Source of the DNA: a virus
Reading direction: 5' to 3' (one strand)
IMG/VR virus record: IMGVR_UViG_3300021960_000154
Coordinates: 1 to 43,952 of that record
DNA length: 43,952 nt
The stretch's first letter is position 1; every line of letters begins with the position of its first letter. The translations under genes were made by a program, and so were the position numbers. Shown here in pieces: positions 8,234 to 15,878 of the stretch. The notes under the pieces are model-generated. The model made no database searches, was not told the DNA's origin, and was given only the letters and a program-made list of their open reading frames with translations.

Positions 8234-9344
8234 GGACTTTTTCATATATAGAATCCGCTATTGCTTTCATCATTAACGGTGGTACCATTCTACCTATTCG
8301 TTCTGCCCTCTGATTCCATTTACCAGTTAACTTAAAATCGTCTGGCAAAGACATTATTCTTTTCAATTCACCCAAAGTTAGTTTTCGTGGTTCGTTCCAA
8401 TGAAACGCCCCAGCATTTGTTTGCCCATTGCCCATTGCTGTTAGTGTAGGTGCTGGTGCATGTTGTGATACTCGTTTTAAATTGAAGTGATGACCCTTTG
8501 GATGATAGTCACCACCAGTTAAAACTTTGTCTGGATCTTTAGGCATCTTACTACCTGTGTCTTTCCAGTATGCTGTATTCACAAATTTTTCAGTTAGTTC
8601 TTTTACTTCTTCAGAATCATATTCTAATCCTGCTAATGCTTCTTTCAAAGGTATAATCTTATCACTTGGTTCTGGAAATACATTTTGTATTGTCATGAAA
8701 TTTAAACCAACCTTTTCTGTAATATCGTTTCTTATACCAATAAAGATAACTCTTGTTCTTGTTTGAGATACACCATAGTTCTTACTGTTCATTACTTGCG
8801 AACAGACATCATAACCTATCTTCTCAAACTCATTTAATATTTTATTGTAATATTCTTTTGCTTCACCAATCGTTAGACCTGCAACATTTTCTGCAACAAT
8901 GACTTTTGGTCTAATATCATTGGCTACTCGTAGAAACTCAAAGAATAAGTCTTCAATGTTTTCTACCATCATACCATCAGAGTATGATTTAGTTTTACCC
9001 CAACCATCAGAATGTTTACCACCTGATGAATGAGATAGTTTGCCTGCAACACTAAATGCACTACATGGTGGCGAACCATCTAATATATCTATATCAGTTG
9101 TTCCTGCAATATCTGTAAAATCTTTACCAGATAGTTTTTTTATATCACCTGGTAGTATTGGTGTGTCTGGATAATTTTCTCTATATGTATTCTGTGCTTC
9201 TTCAACAAATTCGTTAATACAAAGTATCTTACCACCTGCCAATCTATAACCAGTAGAAGAACCACCGCCACCAGCAAATGTAGAGATAACATTAAATCTT
9301 TCTCTCTTGCTTGATTCTACAACATCTTTTAAATTATACATCAT
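8220..9344 (-). CDS. DNA cytosine-C5 transferase, paralogue 1, with Arg in motif X
   Basis: A protein of 374 residues with the C5-methyltransferase motifs in order: I (FAGGGGSSTG, 23-32), IV (PPCSAF, catalytic C94), VI (E152-N-V), VIII (Q194-T-R-T-R198), a target-recognition region ~225-310, IX (RKLT..ELKRIM) and X. In motif X the near-invariant Asn of IGNxVPP is Arg (I-G-R352-M-V-P-P). Arg or Lys at this site lets an engineered M.MpeI use carboxy-SAM. The enzyme should act on C5 of cytosine in phage DNA, transferring methyl or, as inferred here, carboxymethyl. It overlaps the HNH gene by 4 bases. The paralogue at 23.0-24.2 kb differs mainly in the recognition region. Confidence 0.9.
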   Translation of the reverse strand: MMYNLKDVVESSKRERFNVISTFAGGGGSSTGYRLAGGKILCINEFVEEAQNTYRENYPDTPILPGDIKKLSGKDFTDIAGTTDIDILDGSPPCSAFSVAGKLSHSSGGKHSDGWGKTKSYSDGMMVENIEDLFFEFLRVANDIRPKVIVAENVAGLTIGEAKEYYNKILNEFEKIGYDVCSQVMNSKNYGVSQTRTRVIFIGIRNDITEKVGLNFMTIQNVFPEPSDKIIPLKEALAGLEYDSEEVKELTEKFVNTAYWKDTGSKMPKDPDKVLTGGDYHPKGHHFNLKRVSQHAPAPTLTAMGNGQTNAGAFHWNEPRKLTLGELKRIMSLPDDFKLTGKWNQRAERIGRMVPPLMMKAIADSIYEKVLDKL

Positions 9345-9733
9345 ACAAAAAAACCTTCTAAAGTAAGTTGTGTTTCTTTTTTTATTCCTTTTCGTTGTTC
9401 GTGTAATTCATGACCTTTATGCATTTCTTTATTTTCGTATGTTTCTATAACATGACAATTCTTACAAAGAACTTTACATTTTCGTATTTCGTCTTTCAAT
9501 TCTTTCATTCTTTCTTTGTGTAATGTAGTTCCATATTTTGGTATTCTGCTTACTAACACACCCATACCACTACCAACAGGTCCATTCTTATACATGTAGT
9601 AAGATTTTTGAGTAGGATCTATGTGTGCAAAATCTAGAGCAAGACCGTGTTTATTATAGCCACAAACAGAACAACCTTTTAAAGTTTTATAATGCCAAAG
9701 TTTTCTAGTAAGTCTTTTTCTATATTCCATCAT
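9341..9733 (-). CDS. HNH endonuclease-like protein with a C-terminal clamp-binding (PIP-like) motif
   Basis: A protein of 130 residues. C21xxC24 and C90xxC93 form a zinc-binding pair, H37 in DFAHIDP is the catalytic-type His, and N92/H94 (CKNCH) complete the HNH core. The last residues, Q122-L-T-L125-E-G-F128-F129-V, match the QxxLxxFF PIP box exactly. It is coupled by 4-base ATGA overlaps to gene 43 upstream and to the C5 transferase downstream. It may be a homing-type nuclease, or the nuclease partner of the modification enzyme. Gene 43 is uninterrupted, so there is no intron context. The HNH fold is clear; target and partner are inferred. Confidence 0.8.
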   Translation of the reverse strand: MMEYRKRLTRKLWHYKTLKGCSVCGYNKHGLALDFAHIDPTQKSYYMYKNGPVGSGMGVLVSRIPKYGTTLHKERMKELKDEIRKCKVLCKNCHVIETYENKEMHKGHELHEQRKGIKKETQLTLEGFFV

Positions 9734-12201
9734 GCGAAAAAATCCTCTATTGTATTACTGTCAGAAGCGTCTATCTTCCAATTGATAGCGTCAAGTATAA
9801 ATCGTAAAGGTTCCATAAATGATTTTGTAAACTGTTGTTCGTAATCTATGAGACCGTGCATTTCAAATTCTTTAGGTAATTTTGCCATAAAGGTAATGAC
9901 ATTGGCATTCCACATATTCTTTCGTAAATGTACAAACTTACCTTTATCACCTTCATAGAATTGTTGAAACTTATGTGAAACTTTTTTTGTTTTAAGTAAA
10001 TGATTATATAACAATGCACCTTTCACATGCATTGGTGTGCCTTTCTTGTAGATAGATGTGCTGTCACCATATTTCTTTACACCATTCACACTACGAGGAA
10101 ACGCAATGTCTTCTGGTGGCAATAGTTCAAACTCTCTACGAAAGTTTACAATAAACTCTTTCATTTCTTTTTGATCACCACCCATAATAACTTTAAAACT
10201 TTCTTTGAGTTTATCTCTACATGGTAAAGGTGTTGATGTCTTTACTGCTTCAATGCCCATAATCTTTAGTTTTGGTTCTGGATATTGAACACCCTCTGAA
10301 TTATGAACATTCAGAATATATCTTTTCTTCGCTGTCCAGATACCTTTGTCTGCAATTGCCTCTCGTTTCATAACCATTTTGTGTTCGAATACATTCATAT
10401 ATTTAGCAAGTTCTTGATACGCCTTATCAATAAATGGTTCTAGTTTTTGAGCACAGAATTGATCTAATGCTTTTACAATTTTTTTCTTATCAGTTGCACC
10501 AGACATTTTAACAAGTGGTGCCATGTTGATATAAACGGAATCTGTATCTGAAGCAATAATGTAATCTTCATTATCTGTTTTGTATAGTTTATTAAAATAT
10601 TGATTTAGTTTTTTCTCTATCCAACGAATATTCAATTGACCAGAAGTTGTAATCGCCTCTGCCATTCTGTGATCGTAATATCTAAAGTATTTGTTACCAA
10701 TCGCACCATAGGCACTATTAAGAGAAATCTTTTTGGAATGTTGAACAAGATAATATCGTCTTGCTAGTTTTTCATACTTAGGATCTTTTGTGTTAGCATA
10801 TTGTTGTTCTGCCTCGAGCATTTTCTTTTTATAAACAGTTCTATCGTTATATTCTTTTTGTATGATACGAGGTAAGAAACCTTGTTTATCTGTTTTATAC
10901 ATTGTGCCATTAGCAGCCACACAATTACTATCAGAGGTATCTACTTCTTTATCTAACAAATCATTAATGTCAATATTCTTTTTGTCTGGTAAAATTGTTT
11001 CAGGTGAAATATTATATTGCATAATCAAATGCGGATATAGTGAATTCAAATCAAAAGACACAACCCAATCATGGAAACCTACTTTAGGATCTTTTACATA
11101 AGCGCCAACCAATTCTGGTGAAGTAGGATTCATATCACGCATTGGCACAATGATATTATCTTTTAGTAGTTCATTGAATATAATTGTATCCCACATTCTA
11201 ACTTGTGAGAATACATCTTCATAGTTTGCCTTGGCGTTATATGACATTGTCAATGCCAATTCAATAAGTTGTAATCTGTCTTCTAGTTTATCAACAAGTT
11301 CAACATCTTGTATATTATAATCAATAAAAGATTGTATATCCTGTTGATACCATTCTTTGAAAGTATCATATGGATTATCATCTTTTTGTTCGCCAAGTTC
11401 GACTTTACCAATATGATCTAGTCGATAACTTTCTTGATTCTTAATTGTAAATTTACGATAGAGTTGTAGGTAGTCAAGTTGAGCAATACCTAGTAATCTA
11501 AAATATGTTTGTGTTTTACCTTGTTCGTAAGTTTCATCTTGTTGTATAATATTCCAAGGCGACATGCGTTTCATAGAACCTTCGCCTAGTATTTTGCCCA
11601 TGCGTTTTACTAGATAAGGAATATCAAAGTATTTACTATTCCAACCAGTAAGAACATCTGGAGTATATGTTTGCCAAAATTTTAAAAACTGTTTAAGTAA
11701 ATCTCGTTCATTTTCGCATTTTATATAATGGACATTTTTTTGTTTTATTGTATAGTCTGCCATACCCCAAACTAATATTTGTTTTTTAACTTGATCTTTT
11801 ACAGTAATACAGATCATCTTTTCAGCACAGTCTTCTACATTAGGAAAACCATGTTCACTTTCAACCTCAATATCAATTGTGTAAATACGAATTTTATCTT
11901 TATCGTATTCTACATTACCTGGCCAATAGTCTGCCATGTATTGATATTGAAATCTATCTGTGCCGTGAATGAAGTTTGGATGTTCTTCGTATCGTTTGAT
12001 TGCCTGTCTGGCTTCTTTGATTGATTTATATGATTTAGATTCTAGACCAATGCCTGTTAAAGATTTATAACGACCTTTACCTTTTGTAGGTATGTAAAGG
12101 CGAGGAACATAAGGAACACGATCCTCGCATCTTTTACCATTGTCGATATATCTAACAAGTAACTCATCGCCATAAGGCGACACATTGGTGTAAAAATTCA
12201 T
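9730..12201 (-). CDS. gp43: family B DNA polymerase (T4 gp43)
   Basis: A protein of 823 residues (T4: 898). The exonuclease Exo I motif is D110-I-E112, and polymerase motifs follow in order: A (DLNSLYPHLI), B (KKISLNSAYGAIGN) and C (ASDTDSVY). The enzyme is therefore a proofreading replicative polymerase and appears intact. The C-terminus SNTIEDFFA resembles the short hydrophobic tail by which T4 gp43 binds the gp45 clamp. The ATG at 12201 coincides with the predicted transcription start of promoter P2, with no Shine-Dalgarno, so the mRNA is probably leaderless. The stop overlaps the HNH gene by 4 bases. Confidence 0.97.
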   Translation of the reverse strand: MNFYTNVSPYGDELLVRYIDNGKRCEDRVPYVPRLYIPTKGKGRYKSLTGIGLESKSYKSIKEARQAIKRYEEHPNFIHGTDRFQYQYMADYWPGNVEYDKDKIRIYTIDIEVESEHGFPNVEDCAEKMICITVKDQVKKQILVWGMADYTIKQKNVHYIKCENERDLLKQFLKFWQTYTPDVLTGWNSKYFDIPYLVKRMGKILGEGSMKRMSPWNIIQQDETYEQGKTQTYFRLLGIAQLDYLQLYRKFTIKNQESYRLDHIGKVELGEQKDDNPYDTFKEWYQQDIQSFIDYNIQDVELVDKLEDRLQLIELALTMSYNAKANYEDVFSQVRMWDTIIFNELLKDNIIVPMRDMNPTSPELVGAYVKDPKVGFHDWVVSFDLNSLYPHLIMQYNISPETILPDKKNIDINDLLDKEVDTSDSNCVAANGTMYKTDKQGFLPRIIQKEYNDRTVYKKKMLEAEQQYANTKDPKYEKLARRYYLVQHSKKISLNSAYGAIGNKYFRYYDHRMAEAITTSGQLNIRWIEKKLNQYFNKLYKTDNEDYIIASDTDSVYINMAPLVKMSGATDKKKIVKALDQFCAQKLEPFIDKAYQELAKYMNVFEHKMVMKREAIADKGIWTAKKRYILNVHNSEGVQYPEPKLKIMGIEAVKTSTPLPCRDKLKESFKVIMGGDQKEMKEFIVNFRREFELLPPEDIAFPRSVNGVKKYGDSTSIYKKGTPMHVKGALLYNHLLKTKKVSHKFQQFYEGDKGKFVHLRKNMWNANVITFMAKLPKEFEMHGLIDYEQQFTKSFMEPLRFILDAINWKIDASDSNTIEDFFA

Positions 12202-12207
12202 AATATA

Positions 12208-12236
12208 ATTATATCAGGTTTTGACAATAAAGTCAA
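12208..12236 (-). promoter_or_regulatory. early promoter P2 (gene 43), CCTGA family
   Basis: Minus-strand TTGACT at 12231-12236, a 17-base spacer ending in CCTGA, and TATAAT at 12208-12213. Exactly 6 bases separate the -10 box from the ATG of gene 43, which places the predicted +1 on the A of ATG. Confidence 0.85.
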
Positions 12237-12455
12237 TTAAATTGTAGTGTCTTTGAAATATTTTTCTAGAATTTCTAGTTGGTCATCATATTGAGCAATG
12301 ATGTTTAATTCTTTTTCTATCGTTTCAAGAATATCACCATGTTCACCTATACCAACAGATTGATTAAGATAGATATCCACATTTGCTTTGTGTTTTTCTA
12401 TATGACCTTTGGCATGTGCCACTAAGGCATCATACATTATCTTTTTCATCGCCAT
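12237..12455 (-). CDS. small conserved-type helical protein behind regA
   Basis: The frame extends to a TTG at 12476, but the ATG at 12455 is preferred, because AAGGA lies about 8 bases upstream; this gives 72 residues. The protein is helical with a central GIGEHGDI segment flanked by amphipathic helices (MYDALVAHAKGHIEKHKAN; LETIEKELNIIAQYDDQLEILEKYF). It starts within the end of regA (26-base overlap) and ends one base before the -35 box of promoter P2, so it is the last gene of the gp45-regA operon. Small proteins of this type accompany replication genes in marine T4-like phages; the function is unknown. Confidence 0.7.
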   Translation of the reverse strand: MAMKKIMYDALVAHAKGHIEKHKANVDIYLNQSVGIGEHGDILETIEKELNIIAQYDDQLEILEKYFKDTTI

Positions 12456-12861
12456 TCTCGTTTCCTTTCTTTCCAATATTATATTTTGGTTCTAATACCC
12501 ATTCATGTTTTTCTTTGAAGGGTAAAACTTTGATTTGTGATAGGGGTGCTTTACTTTCCACAATCCCTACCAATTCTATCAAACCCCAATCGCTTAATAG
12601 TTGTGCAATTGTATTTCGTCTCTCAATATCGTTAACAAAAATATTTGCGGTCTTGCCATCTAAAGCAAACAGTTCTTTAAAGTGTACAATAAAGTATCTA
12701 CCTTGTTTGTGTAGTATGTGACACGATTGATAAATCTTTCGTTCTTTTCTACTTGCTACACCTATTCTGGTTAGTGTCTCTCTAATTTTAAGGAAATCAT
12801 CTGGCTCTTTTATCTTTACTTCGAGCATACTGTCTGGTTTCCATTCTATAACTTCACTCAT
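12430..12861 (-). CDS. regA: translational repressor RegA
   Basis: A protein of 143 residues, with about 20 more than T4 RegA (122) in a Lys/Glu/Asn-rich C-terminal tail. The conserved core is recognisable: LTRIGVASRKERKIYQSCHI, then GRYFIVHFKELFALDG. In T4 RegA binds the ribosome-binding region of early mRNAs to switch off translation. Its place directly behind gp45, gp44 and gp62 is the T4 order. The start at 12861 overlaps the end of gene 62 by 4 bases. If early mRNAs here are leaderless, the RegA operator must differ from T4's, which is worth noting. Confidence 0.92.
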   Translation of the reverse strand: MSEVIEWKPDSMLEVKIKEPDDFLKIRETLTRIGVASRKERKIYQSCHILHKQGRYFIVHFKELFALDGKTANIFVNDIERRNTIAQLLSDWGLIELVGIVESKAPLSQIKVLPFKEKHEWVLEPKYNIGKKGNENGDEKDNV

Positions 12862-13250
12862 TTTCTCCCACCTTTATATAATCTCTCTTTTATATAATCA
12901 ATCTGTTTTTTAGTCATTAAAGATAAAGCCTCTTGTGCCTTCTTATTAGAATAACCAAAGTGTTGTTTTACAACATCTAGGTCTTTTATCTTTGAAGACT
13001 TTAACCATTTACTAAATCTTTTTCTAGACTTTATACTATTTAGATAAAATGAGAATTGCATATGCTTCGTAGCATGATGTAACCTATTCATTTCGTTAGC
13101 ATACATGATTGTATCGGAGAAATAAGACAAACCTTTATTAATTATAAAAGGTGGATACTTTTTTTCCCAATCTCTATCATCAGTATCAAGTAGTTTTTCT
13201 TTACTGTAATTGATTGCTGTGAGATACTTTGTTAGGCTGTAGTCACTCAT
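12858..13250 (-). CDS. gp62: clamp loader small subunit (T4 gp62)
   Basis: A protein of 130 residues, shorter than T4 gp62 (187). It is identified by its position between gp44 and RegA with 4-base overlaps on both sides, and by a helical, Lys-rich sequence typical of marine gp62 proteins (SDYSLTKYLTAINYSKEKL; MTKKQIDYIKERL). It has no ATPase motif, as expected. One gp62 joins four gp44 subunits to load the gp45 clamp at primer-template junctions. Sequence conservation in this family is weak, so context carries much of the call. Confidence 0.85.
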   Translation of the reverse strand: MSDYSLTKYLTAINYSKEKLLDTDDRDWEKKYPPFIINKGLSYFSDTIMYANEMNRLHHATKHMQFSFYLNSIKSRKRFSKWLKSSKIKDLDVVKQHFGYSNKKAQEALSLMTKKQIDYIKERLYKGGRK

Positions 13251-14191
13251 TTGAATTTACATTCGGTCATTATCTCGGTGAGACAAGCAACCATGTTTAA
13301 TTCAGGATCTGCTACAAAGGCATTCTTATATTGATACTCTGCCAGAAGAATAACCATAGGTGGAATACTTTGTGGTTGTAATTCTGTATAAAAGTTTTGA
13401 TATAAGTCTTTGTATAAACCAGCAGGGTCTTGGTCAATGTGATCTACAACCCATTTTCTCATATCACCAAAGTGTCTATCTTTTAATGCCTTGTTTAAAG
13501 ACTTGATATTTGCTTCAGCAATATTAACAAGAATACCTGTATCTATTTTACCTGATACAGAATATCTTTGTAGTTCATTGATAGTTCGTCTAAAGTCTGG
13601 ATAAAACTTAATAATAAGTTCTGCCAATACCTTTGGTTCAAACTCAATGTTCTCTTGTTCTAAGATTGTGGATAATCGTTTGTGAAATAAACCTGCTAGT
13701 TTTTCTTTATCTTTTTTCTGAATAGAAAAATTAATTACAGTACATCTAGAATGGATTGCAGGTATAATTTTATTCTTATAATTACATGTAAAAATAAATC
13801 TACAATTATTACTAAATGTTTCTATAAAGTTTCTTAGGGCAGGTTGAACACTCTCAGCATTCATGTAATCTGCTTCGTCAACAATAACCACTTTAGGTTT
13901 ACCTGTCTCATGTAGAGACACAGTTGAAGCAAAGTTTTTGATTTGATTTCTAACGACATCAATGGAACGACCTTCGTCAGAACCATTGATCATCATTACA
14001 TCACAACCAAGTTCATTACATAATGCTTTGGCAACAGTAGTTTTACCAGTGCCGGCAGTACCAGATAATAATAGATTTGGTATTTCTCCTTGTTTGAGTA
14101 TGGACTTAAAAGTCTTTTTTATCTCAACAGGTAGAATACACTCGTCAATTGTGGAGGGTCTATAAGCCTCCACCCATAATAAATTTTCCAT
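13247..14191 (-). CDS. gp44: clamp loader ATPase subunit (T4 gp44)
   Basis: A protein of 314 residues (T4: 319), an AAA+ clamp loader. It shows Walker A at 44-51 (GTAGTGKT), Walker B VVIVDEADYM, and the arginine-finger SRC motif (HSRCTVINF). The C-terminal collar domain follows from about residue 230. It hydrolyses ATP to open and place the gp45 ring. It begins 2 bases after the gp45 stop and overlaps gene 62 by 4 bases, so all four loader and clamp genes are coupled. Confidence 0.97.
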   Translation of the reverse strand: MENLLWVEAYRPSTIDECILPVEIKKTFKSILKQGEIPNLLLSGTAGTGKTTVAKALCNELGCDVMMINGSDEGRSIDVVRNQIKNFASTVSLHETGKPKVVIVDEADYMNAESVQPALRNFIETFSNNCRFIFTCNYKNKIIPAIHSRCTVINFSIQKKDKEKLAGLFHKRLSTILEQENIEFEPKVLAELIIKFYPDFRRTINELQRYSVSGKIDTGILVNIAEANIKSLNKALKDRHFGDMRKWVVDHIDQDPAGLYKDLYQNFYTELQPQSIPPMVILLAEYQYKNAFVADPELNMVACLTEIMTECKFK

Positions 14192-14193
14192 TA

Positions 14194-14862
14194 TTACCCC
14201 TCATACTTAGATGTATTTTCTAGGGCAATCCAATATTCTACTGATTTATTTTTGTGTTTGAAATTAGAAATAAGTTTAGATGATATTGCCACAGTATAAT
14301 CGCCTGGTAACATTTTAAAATGTTCTGTCTTAAAATGAAATTCAAACTTTTTATCTGTCGTGCCTACTTTAACATCATAGGTATTGGCAGTATCGTTTTT
14401 CTTATCAACGGCAGACATAATGATATCTTCACCCACAGATTTGACAGCAATGTCTGGTAGTTGTAACATAGACGCAGCCTTTTTAACTTTTGTTAAATCA
14501 GTTTCTGTCAATGTAAATTCAACCTCAGTTGCAGGCATCTTAACATCTTTTTGGGGAGTTGTAAGAATAGATTCATCAGCAAAGAAGTATTTTGATTTTG
14601 TTGATGTGCCTTCTTCGTTGATTGTCATGTGTTTTTCATCAAAAGAAAACACAGGTTTATTGAATAAAGATAACATACCTAAAAACTCTGATAGATCGTA
14701 GATAGCAATATCTTGTGGAAATTCTTCTTCGACACCAGCAGTTGCGAGTATGTTCTTCATTGTAGAGATAGTTTTAATTTCTTTACCTGAAGTAATCTTT
14801 AAGTTAGGATTAATCTCACTAAAGTTTTTTAGTATCTCTTTTGTATTATCACTCAGTTTCAT
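14194..14862 (-). CDS. gp45: sliding clamp (T4 gp45)
   Basis: A protein of 222 residues (T4: 228). It has no catalytic motif; the repeated strand-helix pattern and segments such as FTLTETDLTKVKKAASMLQL and LPGDYTVAISSKL fit the T4 trimeric clamp. It tethers gp43 and, in T4, activates late transcription through gp55 and gp33. Candidate partners here are gp43, gp55 and the HNH protein, all ending in short Phe-Phe tails. A good AGGAG lies upstream of the ATG at 14862. Confidence 0.93.
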   Translation of the reverse strand: MKLSDNTKEILKNFSEINPNLKITSGKEIKTISTMKNILATAGVEEEFPQDIAIYDLSEFLGMLSLFNKPVFSFDEKHMTINEEGTSTKSKYFFADESILTTPQKDVKMPATEVEFTLTETDLTKVKKAASMLQLPDIAVKSVGEDIIMSAVDKKNDTANTYDVKVGTTDKKFEFHFKTEHFKMLPGDYTVAISSKLISNFKHKNKSVEYWIALENTSKYEG

Positions 14863-14877
14863 TATATAGTTCTCCTG

Positions 14878-15180
14878 TTAGTTGTTTCTAAATTTTTCAC
14901 TAGCGACAGAACCAAGTGGTGGTTCTTGGTAGTGATCTTGGGACAATTGTATAATAGCATAATGAATAACTTTCATAAGGTCTTTCTTATTCTTGCCATC
15001 CTTTTTGCCATATCGTTGAGCATATTTTAAAATATTACCCATACAGAAACCTTCACCATGTCCCTGGTCAATGATGATTTCAGTAGCTTGTTTTTGAGAT
15101 TGTGCGTAATGAGACGAATAGGTTCCGTCTATGTAATCTTTTATATCTTGTAAAATTATATCTTCTTTAAATTTATACAT
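14878..15180 (-). CDS. DUF3310-like small protein (SaV nucleotide-kinase-like)
   Basis: A protein of 100 residues. The stretch GFCMGNILKYAQRYGKKDG followed by KKDLMKVIHYAIIQL matches the GNxxKYxxRxxxKxG...DLxKAxxY pattern of DUF3310 proteins, small helical phage proteins of undetermined role. It is the first gene of the gp45-gp44-gp62-regA operon. Its ATG at 15180 sits on the predicted transcription start of promoter P3, so the transcript is probably leaderless. There is no Shine-Dalgarno, because the upstream bases are promoter. Confidence 0.75.
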   Translation of the reverse strand: MYKFKEDIILQDIKDYIDGTYSSHYAQSQKQATEIIIDQGHGEGFCMGNILKYAQRYGKKDGKNKKDLMKVIHYAIIQLSQDHYQEPPLGSVASEKFRNN

Positions 15181-15186
15181 GTGTCC

Positions 15187-15215
15187 ATTATATCAGGTTT
15201 CAATTCAAAAGTCAA
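15187..15215 (-). promoter_or_regulatory. early promoter P3 (DUF3310-gp45-gp44-gp62-regA), CCTGA family
   Basis: Minus-strand TTGACT at 15210-15215, 17-base spacer ending in CCTGA, TATAAT at 15187-15192. Six bases separate the -10 box from the ATG, so +1 falls on the start codon. Its -35 box abuts and slightly overlaps a hairpin terminator. Confidence 0.85.
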
Positions 15216-15237
15216 GGGCGGAGTGGTTACCGCCCTT
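15210..15237 (-). terminator. hairpin after hsp20, sharing bases with promoter P3
   Basis: On the minus strand an 8-bp stem (AAGGGCGG / CCGCCCTT, arms 15230-15237 and 15214-15221) encloses an 8-base loop, then runs into TTGACTTTTG. The trailing T-rich bases are the -35 box of P3. The hairpin lies 7 bases behind the hsp20 stop and plausibly ends that transcript. The U-run is interrupted, so efficiency is uncertain. Confidence 0.6.
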
Positions 15238-15244
15238 ATCTATT

Positions 15245-15664
15245 TTATGCAATATCAATTGTTCTTGGTTTTTTAGCTTCTGGAACTATTTTTTCCAATG
15301 CGATTGATAACATACCATCTTTCATTTCAGCGCCTCTAACTTCTACATCATCAGCGGTTGTGAATGATCTTGTAAAATGTCTTTTGGCAATACCTCTATG
15401 AATTGTATCTTTATCTTCCTCATCTTTGTGAGTTGATTTAATTGTGATAGTATTGTCGGCATATTTCACCTCAATATCATTTTTATTATAACCAGCAAGT
15501 GCCATTTCAATTGTCCAATTGAGATCGTCTTTACCTTTCACGATATTGTATGGTGGGAATGAATTTGATCTATTATCTACATAATGATCAAACTGTGAGA
15601 ACAGATCATCAAATCCAATTGTAAATGGTCTGAGATCGTTCCAAATAGATAAGTTTCTTGTCAT
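15245..15664 (-). CDS. hsp20: small heat shock protein (Hsp20/alpha-crystallin family)
   Basis: A protein of 139 residues with an alpha-crystallin domain from about residue 40. Landmarks are WTIEMALAGYNKNDIEVKY (A-x-x-G-x-x-K/N-x-D-I core), ITIKSTHK, RGIAKRHFTRSFTTADDVEV and the C-terminal strand DGMLSIALEKIVPEAKKPRTIDI with its PRxIxI anchor. It is an ATP-independent holdase, common in marine T4-like phages and probably aiding capsid assembly or host stress. The ATG at 15664 has AAGGAGG upstream and a 58-base leader from a perfect late promoter (15728-15735), suggesting late expression unlike its neighbours. Confidence 0.93.
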   Translation of the reverse strand: MTRNLSIWNDLRPFTIGFDDLFSQFDHYVDNRSNSFPPYNIVKGKDDLNWTIEMALAGYNKNDIEVKYADNTITIKSTHKDEEDKDTIHRGIAKRHFTRSFTTADDVEVRGAEMKDGMLSIALEKIVPEAKKPRTIDIA

Positions 15665-15727
15665 AGTTTCCTCCTTGTTAGCAAGTTAACTTAATGTTAA
15701 AATTGAGACCCTTACGGCGTCTCATTA

Positions 15728-15735
15728 TATTTATA
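15728..15735 (-). promoter_or_regulatory. T4-type late promoter of hsp20
   Basis: Minus strand TATAAATA, an exact match to the T4 late -10 element recognised by gp55. The predicted start lies about 58 bases before the hsp20 ATG, leaving room for the AAGGAGG site. Confidence 0.65.
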
Positions 15736-15761
15736 TAGTTATTAATCATAAAATTTCAAGT

Positions 15762-15867
15762 GGTAGTTTTTTCTAGGATTCACTATCCAGAGGGAAACTA
15801 CCAAACCCGAAATGTGTTGTCTTTACGAGAGGCAACACTCATAGAGGACTTACGAACCGCCTCTATG
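15762..15867 (-). other. three tandem stem-loops between the winged-helix gene and hsp20
   Basis: Reading the minus strand there are three consecutive hairpins. The first is 15840-15867, an 8-bp stem CATAGAGG/CCTCTATG with a 12-base loop. The second is 15814-15838, GTGTTG/CAACAC extended inward to about 10 pairs with a 5-base loop. The third is 15762-15802, GGTAGTTT/AAACTACC with an inner 4-bp stem GGAT/ATCC. The first two have TCGTAA at or near the loop. None is followed by a clear U-run, so they are not simple terminators. A structured leader, processing site or small RNA is possible. Confidence 0.6.
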
Positions 15868-15869
15868 AC

Positions 15870-15877
15870 TATTTATG
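15870..15877 (-). promoter_or_regulatory. possible late promoter ahead of the three hairpins
   Basis: Minus strand CATAAATA followed by GTCAT, directly downstream of the winged-helix gene stop. It fits NATAAATA. The predicted start (~15864) would fall inside the 5' arm of the first hairpin, which weakens the case for a small RNA beginning there. Confidence 0.4.
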
Positions 15878-15878
15878 C

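Noticed and set aside
9341-12201. Intron or homing-endonuclease insertion splitting gene 43
   Set aside because: Gene 43 is complete with all polymerase motifs; the HNH gene follows it rather than interrupting it.
12456-12476. TTG start extending the small gene behind regA
   Set aside because: The ATG at 12455 has a well-placed AAGGA; the TTG extension is not needed and lies in regA.
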